This document shows, piece by piece, positions 1-8,192 of a stretch of DNA of 34,565 nucleotides. Made by a program: the position numbers and the translations under genes. Within the stretch, counting starts at the first letter, position 1, and every line of letters begins with the position of its first letter. The stretch comes from Gemmatimonadota bacterium (GTDB lineage: Bacteria; Latescibacterota; UBA2968; UBA8231): contig JAPPEG010000102.1 in assembly GCA_028875345.1 (NCBI GenBank), positions 1 through 34,565 of the forward strand. The letters are read 5' to 3'. The notes under the pieces were generated by a model that made no database searches, was not told the DNA's origin, and was given only the letters and a program-made list of their open reading frames with translations.

Positions 1-514
1 GCAGTCCTTTGTCCCGATCCCGATACAGCTCGGCTAGGCTCTCGCGGATCGCCGCTATGTACTGATTGCTGTAGAGGACCTGCCGCGTATGCGCCTCGAC
101 CCGGTAGCGATGCGCAAGCGGTGCCCACGCGCGTTTGCGGCGGATCACTTCGCCCATGATGCGCACTGCTGGGTCGTCGCCGTCGATAATCTGGCCCTCG
201 ATCTCGAGGGGTATCGGCTGCAAACGGAATTTTAGGGGACCGGCCTTGGCCACGAGCAACTCGGCGGGCGCGTATCCTATGTGCGTCGCCCTGAGCGTCA
301 CCGGCAACGCATCTACCATCAGCCGGAAGGCCCCCTTGTCATTGCCGATAGTCCCCCACGCTTGGCCCATCACTTCGATGTTGGCTCGTGGCAGGGTTTC
401 TCCCGTCTCTGCATCGAGCACTACGCCCTGTACCACGACCTCGGCTTGGGAATCAGCCGTGCAGTATCCTAACAGAAAGAAGGCGAACCAGACCATTACT
501 ATTGGCGGAAACAT
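1..514 (-). CDS. Secreted carboxypeptidase-regulatory-like / DUF5686-type protein (5' part only)
   Basis: Translating the minus strand from the ATG at 514 gives an open frame of 171 codons that runs off the left edge of the window. A stop codon lies in frame five codons upstream, so this ATG is the first possible start. The first 25 or so residues form a signal peptide with a hydrophobic core (MVWFAFFLLGY), probably cut after DSQA. Then comes a typical CarboxypepD_reg-like beta-sandwich: VVVQGVVLDAETGETLPRAN, a G-T-x-G-N-D-x-G-F-like stretch and ATHIGYAP. After about residue 110 the pattern VIRRKRAWAPLAHRYRVEAH resembles the start of DUF5686 proteins, which are outer-membrane-associated. The same domain order also occurs in TonB-dependent receptors, and the truncation prevents a choice. 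It is divergent from the DUF6785 gene. No strong ribosome binding site is visible. Confidence 0.72.
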   Translation of the reverse strand, partial: MFPPIVMVWFAFFLLGYCTADSQAEVVVQGVVLDAETGETLPRANIEVMGQAWGTIGNDKGAFRLMVDALPVTLRATHIGYAPAELLVAKAGPLKFRLQPIPLEIEGQIIDGDDPAVRIMGEVIRRKRAWAPLAHRYRVEAHTRQVLYSNQYIAAIRESLAELYRDRDKGL

Positions 515-710
515 ACGCTGGAATGACTAAACAGTATAGGCAAAGGTTCCAAACGAGCACTCTCCGTTTGCCTCGCTCTCCCGCCCATCCTATCCTTAGC
601 CAATGCCCATGCTCACCGCTGTATTGCTCTTCTTTGGCTGCCGCGCCGATCCCTAAAAGCCGCCCTCGCCGACCGAAGTCCCGACCCGTACGGTAAGGGA
701 TCTGAGCAGA

Positions 711-2738
711 ATGCCCACAGGGCCTTGGTGGCGTATCAGGCATTGCTGGGGCGGCGCTAAGAAAGGACTGGTCTTGCTCCGACAAATACCGGCTGTCTAT
801 CGTCGCCGCGTAGTGCGCCGCGACCAGACCACGGGCCGGGGTGCTACGCGGCGCGCGCTGCTCACCGGCGGCCTCTTAGCGGCTCTCATTGCCATCGGCG
901 TGCCCTATGGGGGCATGGTGATACAAGGGTCGCGGCTGGGGCTTTCATCGGCGACGCCGGCGGCGTTTTTCTTGTTGTTCGTGCTGCTGCTGACCGTGCA
1001 GGTGGGCTTGGGGGCTGTGCGGCGGGAGTGGGCGTTTGGCCGCGGCGAATTGGTGACGATCTTTGCGATGATGGCGGTGGCCACGGCCATTCCCACGCGC
1101 GGCGTGGTGGGGCTGCTGCTGCCGATGATCACCGGCACCTTCTACTACGCTACTCCAGAAAACCAGTGGGCCGAGTTGATTCATCCCCATTTGGCCGACT
1201 GGATGGTCGTCGCAGACATAGAGGCTATCCGGGACTTTTACGAGGGCGTGGGGCGCAATGCGCCGATCCCTTGGGACGCTTGGTTGGTGCCCTTGGGGCG
1301 CTGGCTGGCGTTCTACGCGGCGTTCTATCTGTCTCTGATATGTCTGATGAATATCCTGCGCCGCCAGTGGGTCGATAACGAGCGGCTGGCCTATCCTTTA
1401 GCGCAAGTGCCGCTGGCTATGATTCAAGGTGCGGAGGAAAGCAGGCTCGCGCCCTTTTTCCGCCAGCGCCTCGTTTGGCTGGGCTTGGCTATTCCCTTTT
1501 TCCTCGGCAGCTTAGGGGCCCTGCATCACTATTTCCCCGCCATGCCTGCGCCCGTGCTGGATACGCGGCTGTCGCTGCTGCGGCAGATCGTGGTCCTGCG
1601 CCTCGATATCAACTTTCTGATGCTTGGCTTCGCCTATCTCATTGGCGTCCAGCTCTCCTTTAGCCTGTGGGTTTTCTATCTGATCCACGCCCTGCAAGAG
1701 GGCTTGTTGCACACTCTGCATTTGCAGCATACTGCCGAAGTCGGGACGTGGTCCGATCCGGGGATGGGACACCAGATGATAGGGGCCTGCGCCGCGCTCG
1801 TCGCTTATAGCTTGTGGACGGCCCGCGCCCATCTAACCGAGGTTGGACGCCGCTTTTTGCGCCCTGCAAAAGACGAAGGGGAAATGGCGTCTTATCGCTT
1901 CTCCGTCGTTGGTTTGGTCTTGGGCACGGCGGGCATGGTGCTGTGGCTGTGGCAGAGTGGGTTGCCGATGTGGATCGCCGCACTGGTGGTGGTGGTGGCG
2001 CTGGGTCTTTTGGTCGCGCTAACGCGCATCATCGCCGAGGCTGGTACTCCCACTATTACTTCGGGCATGATTCCCGCTGGATTTACCGTCAGTGCCGTCG
2101 GTGTACCGGCTTTGGGTGCGCCGGGTATGGTAGCGCTGGGCTATACCTTGGTCTGGGTCGGCGAACTGTTGGTTTTTATGACCGCTCCTTTGGCCAATAG
2201 TCTGCGTTTGGGCAGCGAATTGGCGGGGGATCGCCGCCGGTTGCTTTGGGGTTTGGTCGCGGCCATGCTCATTAGCCTTGTGCTATCGACTTGGTACATG
2301 CTGCGCTTGGCCTATACGCACGGAGCCGTCAACCTACACCAGCAGTACTTTTCCACCTTTGCTGCCGAACCGTCCAAGTTCGCCGCGCAAAAACTACTCC
2401 ATCCCACTGGGCCGGATGCCATTGGCTGGCTGTGGACCGGCGGTGGTGCGCTGCTGATGAGTGCGCTGATTGGTGCGCGCAACTACTGGGCTTGGTGGCC
2501 GCTACATCCTTTGGGCTTTGCCGCGAGCATGGGCTGGGTCATGGACCATATCTGGTTCTCTATTTTTCTCGCTTGGTTCGTCAAGACTTTGGTGCTCCGC
2601 TTTGGGGGCGCGGCACTCTACCAAAAGACCGTGCCCTTCTTCCTCGGCATAGCCCTCGGCCAGATCGTAACTGCGGGGATCTGGCTCATCGTCGATGGGT
2701 TCACCGGGATGGTGGGCAATCGCCTGCCGGTGTATTAA
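711..2738 (+). CDS. DUF6785/DUF6784-type polytopic membrane protein, copy 1
   Basis: The 675-residue product is an inner-membrane protein with a dozen or more hydrophobic segments and no signal peptide. It is clearly paralogous to the minus-strand protein ending at 12011. Shared stretches include YYATPEN, IPW-x-AW, QW-x-x-NERL, RI-x-x-EAG-x-P near the middle, and WWPLHPLGF near the end, followed by a PFFLG segment. I recognise this as the DUF6785 (N-terminal) plus DUF6784 (C-terminal) architecture found in polysaccharide-degrading Planctomycetes, Verrucomicrobia and Latescibacteria. The biochemical role is unknown; a transporter is a reasonable guess because of the transporter-like conserved EAG-x-P loop. 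The ATG at 711 has a weak AAGGGA about ten bases upstream. The first 45 residues, before the first membrane segment, are poorly supported, so the start could lie further downstream. Confidence 0.8.
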   Translation: MPTGPWWRIRHCWGGAKKGLVLLRQIPAVYRRRVVRRDQTTGRGATRRALLTGGLLAALIAIGVPYGGMVIQGSRLGLSSATPAAFFLLFVLLLTVQVGLGAVRREWAFGRGELVTIFAMMAVATAIPTRGVVGLLLPMITGTFYYATPENQWAELIHPHLADWMVVADIEAIRDFYEGVGRNAPIPWDAWLVPLGRWLAFYAAFYLSLICLMNILRRQWVDNERLAYPLAQVPLAMIQGAEESRLAPFFRQRLVWLGLAIPFFLGSLGALHHYFPAMPAPVLDTRLSLLRQIVVLRLDINFLMLGFAYLIGVQLSFSLWVFYLIHALQEGLLHTLHLQHTAEVGTWSDPGMGHQMIGACAALVAYSLWTARAHLTEVGRRFLRPAKDEGEMASYRFSVVGLVLGTAGMVLWLWQSGLPMWIAALVVVVALGLLVALTRIIAEAGTPTITSGMIPAGFTVSAVGVPALGAPGMVALGYTLVWVGELLVFMTAPLANSLRLGSELAGDRRRLLWGLVAAMLISLVLSTWYMLRLAYTHGAVNLHQQYFSTFAAEPSKFAAQKLLHPTGPDAIGWLWTGGGALLMSALIGARNYWAWWPLHPLGFAASMGWVMDHIWFSIFLAWFVKTLVLRFGGAALYQKTVPFFLGIALGQIVTAGIWLIVDGFTGMVGNRLPVY

Positions 2739-2741
2739 TTT

Positions 2742-2924
2742 TTGTTGATAGGAGAACGCATACACAGTGACGACAACGCGACGGACACCTTCCAACACAG
2801 AGGTAACGGGGCCACCACCGGCTATGAGGCCGCGCTGTGGCAAATGGCTGATGCGCTGCGGGGCAGCATGGACGCGGCTATTGACGCGAATCTGAAGGCC
2901 CTCGGGTTTGGAGACAAGCAATGA
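2742..2924 (+). pseudogene. hsdM: hsdM remnant: type I methyltransferase N-terminus joined to its C-terminus
   Basis: The 60-codon frame contains [11 protein letters not shown] followed by [11 protein letters not shown], which reads like the start of a type I restriction-modification methyltransferase (HsdM: G-x-x-x-G-F/Y-E-x-x-LW-x-x-ADxLRGxMDAA). It then goes directly to [15 protein letters not shown] and a stop, which resembles the HsdM C-terminus (AI-x-x-NL-x-x-LG-F/Y-G). Around 450 residues carrying the SAM-binding and NPPF motifs are missing. The frame is kept across the junction, and the end still overlaps the next gene by ATGA. The start is unclear: the only upstream candidate is a TTG at 2742, before the strong ribosome-binding sequence ATAGGAG at 2749-2755. 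No ATG, GTG or TTG occurs in frame soon after it, so the original start may also be lost. It cannot methylate DNA. Confidence 0.72.
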
Positions 2925-4660
2925 ACTACACTGACCAAGAGATCGCGCGCCAACTTCGCTCGGGCGAGGATAGCGAGTGGGAATTTAAGCGGATTGAGTT
3001 TTCTGGAAGTCGTCCAAAAAGTCCGAGCCGCGATGATTGGGCCGATGAGATCGCCGCTTTTGCCAACACAGACGGTGGCGTACTACTCTGTGGCGTCACT
3101 GACGCCGGCGAAGTTCAGGGCATGTCGCGTGAACAGATCGTCGAGTTGGATTCTGTTCTGGTCGAGGTTAGCTCTGACGCCATCAGACCAGCCGTTCGCA
3201 TCAGCACCTATCACAGAGAACTGGATGGCAAGCGGCTGCTCATAGTCAAAGTACCCCAAAGCGAATCTCAGCATGATAGTCCAAGCGGCAGCTATGTTCG
3301 GGTAGGCGGCTCAAAACGCCGAATGACAAGCGATGAGCGGCTGCGCTTGGCGCAACGACGGGGACAAGCGCGGTTCCTTGGGTTCGATAAGCAGCCCGTG
3401 CCCAACACCGGATTGGGAACGCTGGACGAAGCGCTTTGGAGACCGTTGTTGAGTGCGGAAGGCAGGGCTGATCCGGAAACGGCCTTGGAAAAAATGGGCC
3501 TTATCGGACGCGACGAACACGATACGGTGCGGGCGACCGTCGCCGGCCTCCTCTTTTGCAGCCACACACCGGAAGAATGGCTGCCTAATGCTTGCATTAC
3601 GGCCACCCACTACCGCGGTACGGATCGGGCCTCTGGCCAACTCGACACCCAGACAATCACTGGCCCCCTCAACCGACAAATTGCCGAAACGGTTGCCTTT
3701 GCCGTGCGCAATATGCGCGTTGGGGCCTATAAAGACCCGGCACGCATGGATTTGCCGCAGTACAGCGCCGAAGCCCTGTTCGAGGCTATCGCCAATGCCG
3801 TGGCCCACCGCGATTATTCGATGCGCGGCAGCCGGATTCGCCTGTCCATGTTCGCCGACCGGGTGGAAATTCAGTCGCCCGGTGCCTTGGCCAATAGTCT
3901 GACGGTGGATGAGTTGGAATATCGGCAGGCGACGCGCAACGAGGTGCTTGCCTCGGTCTTTGGCCGGATGCCGACTAGCGGTATCCAAGGGGCCGGTGGC
4001 CGACTTTTCATCATGGAGCGGCGCGGTGATGGCGTCCCCGCCATCCGGCGAGAAACCCGCGAACTCGCCGGGCGTCTGCCGCGGTTTGATCTGGTTGGGG
4101 GCGCGGACCTTCGCGTCACCTTACCGGCGGCCTCCACCGAGCCGAGCCCGGCCCGCGTGCTCATTACCGTGTGTGCTGGCGACCAGCCGCTTGCCAATGC
4201 GGAGGTACTGGTGCTGTTCCCGAACAAGACTTGGAAACAGGCCACAACAGATGCGCTGGGCCAAGCCCTTATCGGTCTGCATACGGTTGATCTACCGATG
4301 ACCGTGTTCACCGCTGCCCACGGCTTTGCCGCGCACTGCGAACGCGAGTGGATACCCGCAGAAGGTATGCTCACCATTGAACTTGAGCCGCTTCCCGGCG
4401 GCGGTGCCGTCATTCTTTCCGAAGATAGCGGCCGAATTCCGGGGTTGAAAGGGTCGCTGAATCCTAAACGAGACAACCTTGACCGGACCTATCTCTACGC
4501 TTCGAACATCGCCATTAACCAAGGCCAGCAGCAGCCGGTGCATTTTGTGCTCGGCGAAGACCTGCGGCTCACCGATGTCAATGGCGTCGAGATGACTGGG
4601 CGGATTGTGGAGATTGTAGGCCGGTCAGCCTTGGTGGAGTATCGGCCATTCAAGCCGTGA
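2921..4660 (+). CDS. AlbA_2 / HATPase_c_4 protein of a type I restriction-modification locus
   Basis: The 579-residue product has an N-terminal AlbA_2 (Schlafen-like) domain at about 15-135 with the AFANTDGG motif at 46-53. A GHKL-type ATP-binding region follows, with [13 protein letters not shown] at 288-300. A small beta-rich regulatory-like domain spans about 405-490, and a C-terminal module contains [13 protein letters not shown] and QQPVHF. This four-part architecture is usual for the ATP-binding accessory protein encoded beside hsdM in many type I systems; its precise job is not established. The start ATG overlaps the stop of the hsdM remnant (ATGA), implying translational coupling that has survived the loss of hsdM. 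The reading frame is intact, with no frameshift. RecG-like helicase names given to such proteins are misleading because no helicase motifs are present. Confidence 0.82.
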   Translation: MNYTDQEIARQLRSGEDSEWEFKRIEFSGSRPKSPSRDDWADEIAAFANTDGGVLLCGVTDAGEVQGMSREQIVELDSVLVEVSSDAIRPAVRISTYHRELDGKRLLIVKVPQSESQHDSPSGSYVRVGGSKRRMTSDERLRLAQRRGQARFLGFDKQPVPNTGLGTLDEALWRPLLSAEGRADPETALEKMGLIGRDEHDTVRATVAGLLFCSHTPEEWLPNACITATHYRGTDRASGQLDTQTITGPLNRQIAETVAFAVRNMRVGAYKDPARMDLPQYSAEALFEAIANAVAHRDYSMRGSRIRLSMFADRVEIQSPGALANSLTVDELEYRQATRNEVLASVFGRMPTSGIQGAGGRLFIMERRGDGVPAIRRETRELAGRLPRFDLVGGADLRVTLPAASTEPSPARVLITVCAGDQPLANAEVLVLFPNKTWKQATTDALGQALIGLHTVDLPMTVFTAAHGFAAHCEREWIPAEGMLTIELEPLPGGGAVILSEDSGRIPGLKGSLNPKRDNLDRTYLYASNIAINQGQQQPVHFVLGEDLRLTDVNGVEMTGRIVEIVGRSALVEYRPFKP

Positions 4661-4682
4661 TTATGGGATAGAAGGACCACAC

Positions 4683-5687
4683 ATGAACGAAAAAACAAGA
4701 AATCGCTTGGCTCACCTAAACGCTGATTATAAAAGTGTCTTTGATTCACCTTTTCGCCATTTCTTTTGTCCAATTCTTTATAGGGACGAGAAAACTGAAT
4801 TGTGCCAAGCCCATGTGATCAATAAATCATTTCGGAACTCTGACCGCTCGTGGACCATCCAACGAGCGGATGTGGACTCCTTCTATGGTAGTCTGTTCGA
4901 ATCGGAATTCTTGGCTATTCAGGAGAAAGAGCGTCAGGTGGACGAGATTATAGCCGACAAAGACCTCGCACGACAACTAAAACCGAAGTTTGTCTTAGAT
5001 GGTGAAGTAGTAGAGTTCTATCATTCTAGAGGTGACATGCCACCCACACATTCGCAGGTAACATTATTTACCCAAAATAAAAATGTCCAGTTAGCACTAA
5101 AGCGGCCACCAGAGGCAATACTGAACACTCAAAATGAAAACTGGGAGATCCGTATTGACAAAAATATTAACCTTCCGGCACTTGTATCTCTTCTCAAGGC
5201 AGCGCACCTAACGCTGTTTCACCTTCTTGGGTACCGATATGTGCAGTCGAATAGTGGATACTTTCTTGGTAAGATCGTGTTGGGTGATTTCTTTCTGAAA
5301 GCCCAGAAAATGGAACGAGGAGATACCCTTGGTTTAGCTAGGACACACTTCAGGCAGTTCGTCAACATGGTTCGACCAGTCCTTATGAAACCGTGCCCCT
5401 TCAAAGGGACCTTAACTGATCAGTGGCTCTACTTTTTGATGAACGGCGACCGGCCGTGGGCTATACTAATTTCCATCGGCAATTCTAAGGGCATCCGTCT
5501 CCCCAAAGTCCTGCTACAGAAATACGGCTGGGGAGACTCCCTCGTCCTCGAAGAAACCGAAGAAGGAATCTTTCTGTACAGTAACGAAAAGAACAAGCTC
5601 TCTTGGCAAGAGACCTACCGCGCCATGGCGGCTGACCGCGAGGACTGGAGCGATCTTGATACTACGGTCTCGGATGGTCTCGATTGA
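4683..5687 (+). CDS. HNH-like protein fused to a MazE-type antitoxin domain
   Basis: The first 250 residues of this 334-residue protein contain CPILYRDEKTELCQAHVINK near residue 29, reminiscent of an HNH or zinc-finger nuclease core, followed by IQRADVDSFYGSLFE. I do not recognise the rest of that part. The last 75-80 residues are a clear MazE/AbrB-type antitoxin: SIGNSKGIRLPK at about 262-273, then GDSLVLEE, and an acidic tail with WQETYRAMAAD, the usual toxin-wrapping region. mazF begins inside the stop codon (TGATG). The ribosome binding site GAAGGA is six bases before the ATG. DNA for roughly the first 750 bases is markedly AT-richer than the surroundings, while the MazE part is GC-rich, which suggests two origins. 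An internal ATG at 5439 could give a free 82-residue MazE, but no Shine-Dalgarno precedes it. Confidence 0.72.
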   Translation: MNEKTRNRLAHLNADYKSVFDSPFRHFFCPILYRDEKTELCQAHVINKSFRNSDRSWTIQRADVDSFYGSLFESEFLAIQEKERQVDEIIADKDLARQLKPKFVLDGEVVEFYHSRGDMPPTHSQVTLFTQNKNVQLALKRPPEAILNTQNENWEIRIDKNINLPALVSLLKAAHLTLFHLLGYRYVQSNSGYFLGKIVLGDFFLKAQKMERGDTLGLARTHFRQFVNMVRPVLMKPCPFKGTLTDQWLYFLMNGDRPWAILISIGNSKGIRLPKVLLQKYGWGDSLVLEETEEGIFLYSNEKNKLSWQETYRAMAADREDWSDLDTTVSDGLD

Positions 5688-6019
5688 TGGCGGATTTTCC
5701 GAGGCGATACGCCACCTACTTTGCCGATCTCAATCCCACTGTGGGCGGGGAAATCCGCAAGGTGCGTCCAGTAGTTGTGGTCAGTCAGAATGAGATGAAT
5801 CAGTTCCTCGATACAGTCGTCGTCTGTCCGCTCACCTCCGCGTTGCATCCTCAGTGGCGGAGCCGATTGCAGATCCAATGCGCGGGCAAAAAAGCTGAAA
5901 TTGCCGTGGACCAGATTCGTATCATCAGCAAGCAGCGGCTGAGGGACCAGATCGACAAGTTGTCCGCCGAGACGGCGGCTCAACTCCGACGCCTTATCAC
6001 GGAGATGTACGGAGAATAG
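5687..6019 (+). CDS. mazF: MazF/PemK-family toxin (mRNA endoribonuclease)
   Basis: The 110-residue product is the length of a MazF toxin. MazF enzymes cut mRNA at short sequences and are held inactive by MazE. Visible family marks are YFADLNPTVGGEIRKVRPVV near the N-terminus (the consensus is V-x-L-x-P-x-x-G-x-E-x-x-K-x-RPVVV), VVCPLTSAL in the middle, and VAVDQ-like IAVDQIRIISKQRL near residue 75. The catalytic arginine (RPVVV) is present. The ATG at 5687 overlaps the stop codon of the antitoxin gene (TGATG), the normal tight coupling of toxin and antitoxin. A TTG one codon earlier is less likely. The pair forms a complete, apparently intact module within the damaged restriction island. A 115-base gap separates it from the next gene. 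Confidence 0.9.
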   Translation: MADFPRRYATYFADLNPTVGGEIRKVRPVVVVSQNEMNQFLDTVVVCPLTSALHPQWRSRLQIQCAGKKAEIAVDQIRIISKQRLRDQIDKLSAETAAQLRRLITEMYGE

Positions 6020-6134
6020 AGCTCCCACCAAGTCCACTGGTATTGAGGCAAACGTTTCTCCATGACCACCATTACCGAGCCTACCCCAGCGTACGATAGT
6101 ATGTGTGTAGCAAGCTATATAGGAGAACCCACTA

Positions 6135-7463
6135 ATGAATGAACCATTGGGATTCTCAGTGAGAATCTTCGTCCCTTCCGGCGATCCGGAAGGCCCGCGC
6201 GTGATCGAGAAATCTAATTGGACTGGACAGGGGCTTATCTTTCCCCGTTCGCTCTTCGCCAAGGTTCGCCACATGGAGGAACTCATCCGTACTGGGGTAT
6301 ATATCCTCTGGGGCCCCGGCCGATCAGAGCAACTACCGTACGCCTATGTGGGTGAGGGCGATGTATTGCTGCCCCGGCTGAATAGCCACGCGAAAAACAA
6401 AGACTTCTGGACCCACGGAGTTGCCTTCACCAGCAAGGACCAGAGCCTGAACAAGGCACATGTCCAGCACCTTGAAGCGCGGCTGGTGCAACTCGCGACT
6501 GAGGCCAAGCGCTGTGAGCTAGACAACGCGAACATCCCGCAAATGCCATCGCTATCGACCGCGGATATGGCGGATGCGGAGTTGTATCTGGCCGACATGT
6601 TGCTATGCCTGCCGGTCGTAGGGGTTAGTTTTTTTGAGAAATCGCGAGGGCTGACGGAAAAAAACCAAGATCTGTTCTTAAACGCCAAAAGGATAAAGGC
6701 GCGTGGTTTTGAGGAAGCGGGTGGTTTTGTCGTACGCGCTGGTTCTCAAGCGGCCAAGAAAGAGGTTGCTTCGATCCCTGCCTCTACCTCCGATCTGCGG
6801 AAGGCGCTGCTGAACCAAGGCATTTTTGAAGATGTAGGTACCGCGTACCGACTCGTCCAAGACTATATCTTCAGTTCACCCTCCGCTGCTGCCGACGTCC
6901 TGCTCGGGAGCTCCAGCAATGGGCGTACCGAATGGAAGGATGCCGAGGGGAGATCGTTGAAGGAAATCCAAGGTGAAGAAGTGGAGCTATCTGAAGTGAA
7001 GCTATCTGAGGTTCAGCAGATCTTCTGGAAGGGATTTGAGGAATACGTTACTCAGCATGGACAACAGGTCAAGTTCACTTCAATCTTGGAAGAACGGGGA
7101 GCGCGAAACTATATGACCGCCGGTCAGGTTGGACTTCCGAAATTTAGTCTCGTTGCACGTGCTAACAAATCTGAGCTGAGGGCGGAGGTAGCGATCAATC
7201 ATGGAGAACTCTCTGAACGGCTCGCCAATTCTCTCATGTCCCAAAAGGCAGAGATCGAACAACAGATCGGCGAAAAGCTGCGGGCGAAAATGATGGGGAA
7301 CGACGGCTATATGATATACTCTCGCCGAGATGTGGACCTATACGATCCCGAAACCCGCACCGAGCAGTATACTTGGCTGCTGAACCAACTGGAGAAGTTC
7401 CACTTGGCCTTTAGTCCCAGAGTGAGGAAACTGGAGAGCATTATTGATGAGTTTTCAGGATAA
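6135..7463 (+). CDS. GIY-YIG nuclease-family protein with DUF4357 and DUF4268-like domains
   Basis: The 442-residue product carries a GIY-YIG-type domain at about 50-125: GVYILW at 54-59, YAYVGEGD at 69-76, Arg81, His85 and the metal-ligand-type Glu114 (HLEARL). The canonical GIY/YIG triads are relaxed to GVY/YVG. Residues of about 195-280 (ATSDLR-like [16 protein letters not shown], then the SSSNGRTEW stretch) match the DUF4357 pattern. The last 150 residues (FWKGFEEYV, then YMIYSRRDV) look like DUF4268. Proteins of this composition often lie next to type I restriction genes, and the final TAA overlaps the hsdR remnant by one base (TAATG). A strong AGGAG lies nine bases before the ATG. The frame is intact. 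DNA cleavage is predicted from the family, not shown. Confidence 0.78.
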   Translation: MNEPLGFSVRIFVPSGDPEGPRVIEKSNWTGQGLIFPRSLFAKVRHMEELIRTGVYILWGPGRSEQLPYAYVGEGDVLLPRLNSHAKNKDFWTHGVAFTSKDQSLNKAHVQHLEARLVQLATEAKRCELDNANIPQMPSLSTADMADAELYLADMLLCLPVVGVSFFEKSRGLTEKNQDLFLNAKRIKARGFEEAGGFVVRAGSQAAKKEVASIPASTSDLRKALLNQGIFEDVGTAYRLVQDYIFSSPSAAADVLLGSSSNGRTEWKDAEGRSLKEIQGEEVELSEVKLSEVQQIFWKGFEEYVTQHGQQVKFTSILEERGARNYMTAGQVGLPKFSLVARANKSELRAEVAINHGELSERLANSLMSQKAEIEQQIGEKLRAKMMGNDGYMIYSRRDVDLYDPETRTEQYTWLLNQLEKFHLAFSPRVRKLESIIDEFSG

Positions 7464-7660
7464 TGATCACCATCACTAAATCCATTGTGGAAGATGCTGC
7501 TACCGCGAGTCGGTACGGCTGTGCCCAGATTGGCACGACTATAACGACGCCCACGGTGCCATCGCTGAGACGTCACGGCTACCCGCCGGACAAGCAGGAG
7601 CAGGCGACGCAGACCGTCCTAGAGCAGGCCGAAGCGCTGTCGGAAGGATGGGCGGGCTGA
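7463..7660 (+). pseudogene. hsdR: hsdR remnant: three short pieces of a type I restriction subunit
   Basis: The 65-codon frame begins [12 protein letters not shown], which resembles the HsdR N-terminus (T-I-T-E-S-I-V-E-D-A-A), and ends [18 protein letters not shown] followed by [12 protein letters not shown], which resembles its extreme C-terminus. Between them, 7501-7563 read in a different frame gives [14 protein letters not shown]. This is close to the conserved internal HsdR segment R-P-D-W-H-x-D-D-D-x-K-G-x-I just before the V-M-T-G helicase motif. So three fragments of a protein of about 1000 residues are joined, with the middle one out of frame and both ends in the same frame. The ATG is coupled to the preceding gene (TAATG). 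The nuclease, Walker A and DEAD-type motifs are all gone, so no restriction activity can remain. Confidence 0.72.
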
Positions 7661-7696
7661 AATCTATACCCATGCCATTGACAGAAGGGAGATACT

Positions 7697-7915
7697 ATGA
7701 CTCAACTCCTTAAAAAAGCCCTCATCGAGGTTAGTAAACTACCACCGGAAGCGCAGGATACTATTGCGAGTATCATCCTCGAAGAACTCGAAGATGAACG
7801 ACGATGGGATCGTTCATTCGCTGCCTCGCAGGATAAACTCGCCCAATTGGCCCAAAAAGTTCGCACGGACATTGAAGCCGGGCGGATCCATAAAATGGGA
7901 TTCGATGAACTCTGA
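7697..7915 (+). CDS. Antitoxin-like small protein of a RelBE/ParDE-type pair
   Basis: This 72-residue, mostly helical, charged protein (LIEVSKLPPEAQDTIASIIL, then an ELEDERRWDRSF segment) has the form of the small antitoxins that precede RelE/ParE-like toxins. The pattern K-LP-x-x-x-Q-D-x-I-A-x-x-I-L-x-E-L-x-D-E-x-x-W-D is common in that class. The C-terminal part (AGRIHKMGFDEL) would be the toxin-binding tail. The ribosome binding site AAGGGAGA is about six bases before the ATG. The toxin gene starts three bases after its stop. No DNA-binding fold is obvious to me, so operon autoregulation is only inferred. Confidence 0.75.
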   Translation: MTQLLKKALIEVSKLPPEAQDTIASIILEELEDERRWDRSFAASQDKLAQLAQKVRTDIEAGRIHKMGFDEL

Positions 7916-7918
7916 GCG

Positions 7919-8188
7919 ATGGATTCGTATCTGACCGACGATTTTCTGGCCTGTTTTGGTCGATTGCCCAATAGCGTCAAAGAGAAAGCGCGCAAGAACT
8001 ATCGTCTTTGGAAGCAGAACCACAATCATCCAAGTCTGCAATTTAAGCAGGTGCTGACGACCGACCCGATCTATGCAGTGCGAATTGGGATCGGTTGGCG
8101 TGCGTTAGGCTTGCGGGAAGACGATGCGATCTACTGGTTCTGGATTGGCCCTCATGCCGAGTACGACCAATTGCTCAATCGGCTATAA
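7919..8188 (+). CDS. RelE/ParE-superfamily toxin
   Basis: The 89-residue product matches small RelE-like toxins in length and in its ordered motifs: an N-terminal helix pair (FLACFGRLPNSVKEKARKNY), then HPSLQFKQV, YAVRIGIGWRALG and a C-terminal WFWIGPHAEYDQLL. The consensus H-P-S-L-x-F-K-x-V ... Y-S-V-R-V-x-x-x-Y-R-A-L-G ... F-W-I-G-x-H-x-x-Y-D is well known for this subfamily, whose members mostly interfere with translation or DNA gyrase. The final His-Ala-Glu-Tyr-Asp is the expected active-site or C-terminal segment. The gene lies three bases after the antitoxin. The next gene begins four bases after its stop, so read-through into soxG is likely. Confidence 0.82.
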   Translation: MDSYLTDDFLACFGRLPNSVKEKARKNYRLWKQNHNHPSLQFKQVLTTDPIYAVRIGIGWRALGLREDDAIYWFWIGPHAEYDQLLNRL

Positions 8189-8192
8189 GACT

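Noticed and set aside
135-530. Plus-strand open frame at the left end
   Set aside because: The minus strand at the same place encodes a signal peptide and a recognisable carboxypeptidase-regulatory-like domain; the plus frame has no recognisable content.
2921-4660. RecG-type helicase annotation for the AlbA_2 gene
   Set aside because: No Walker or helicase motifs are present; only the GHKL-type ATP-binding and AlbA_2 parts are visible.
6061-6141. 26-codon frame (start MTTITEPTPAYD, later SYIGEP), vaguely like an HsdS N-terminus
   Set aside because: The similarity depends on the translated ribosome binding site of the next gene (ATAGGAG), there is no Shine-Dalgarno of its own, and it is too short to judge.
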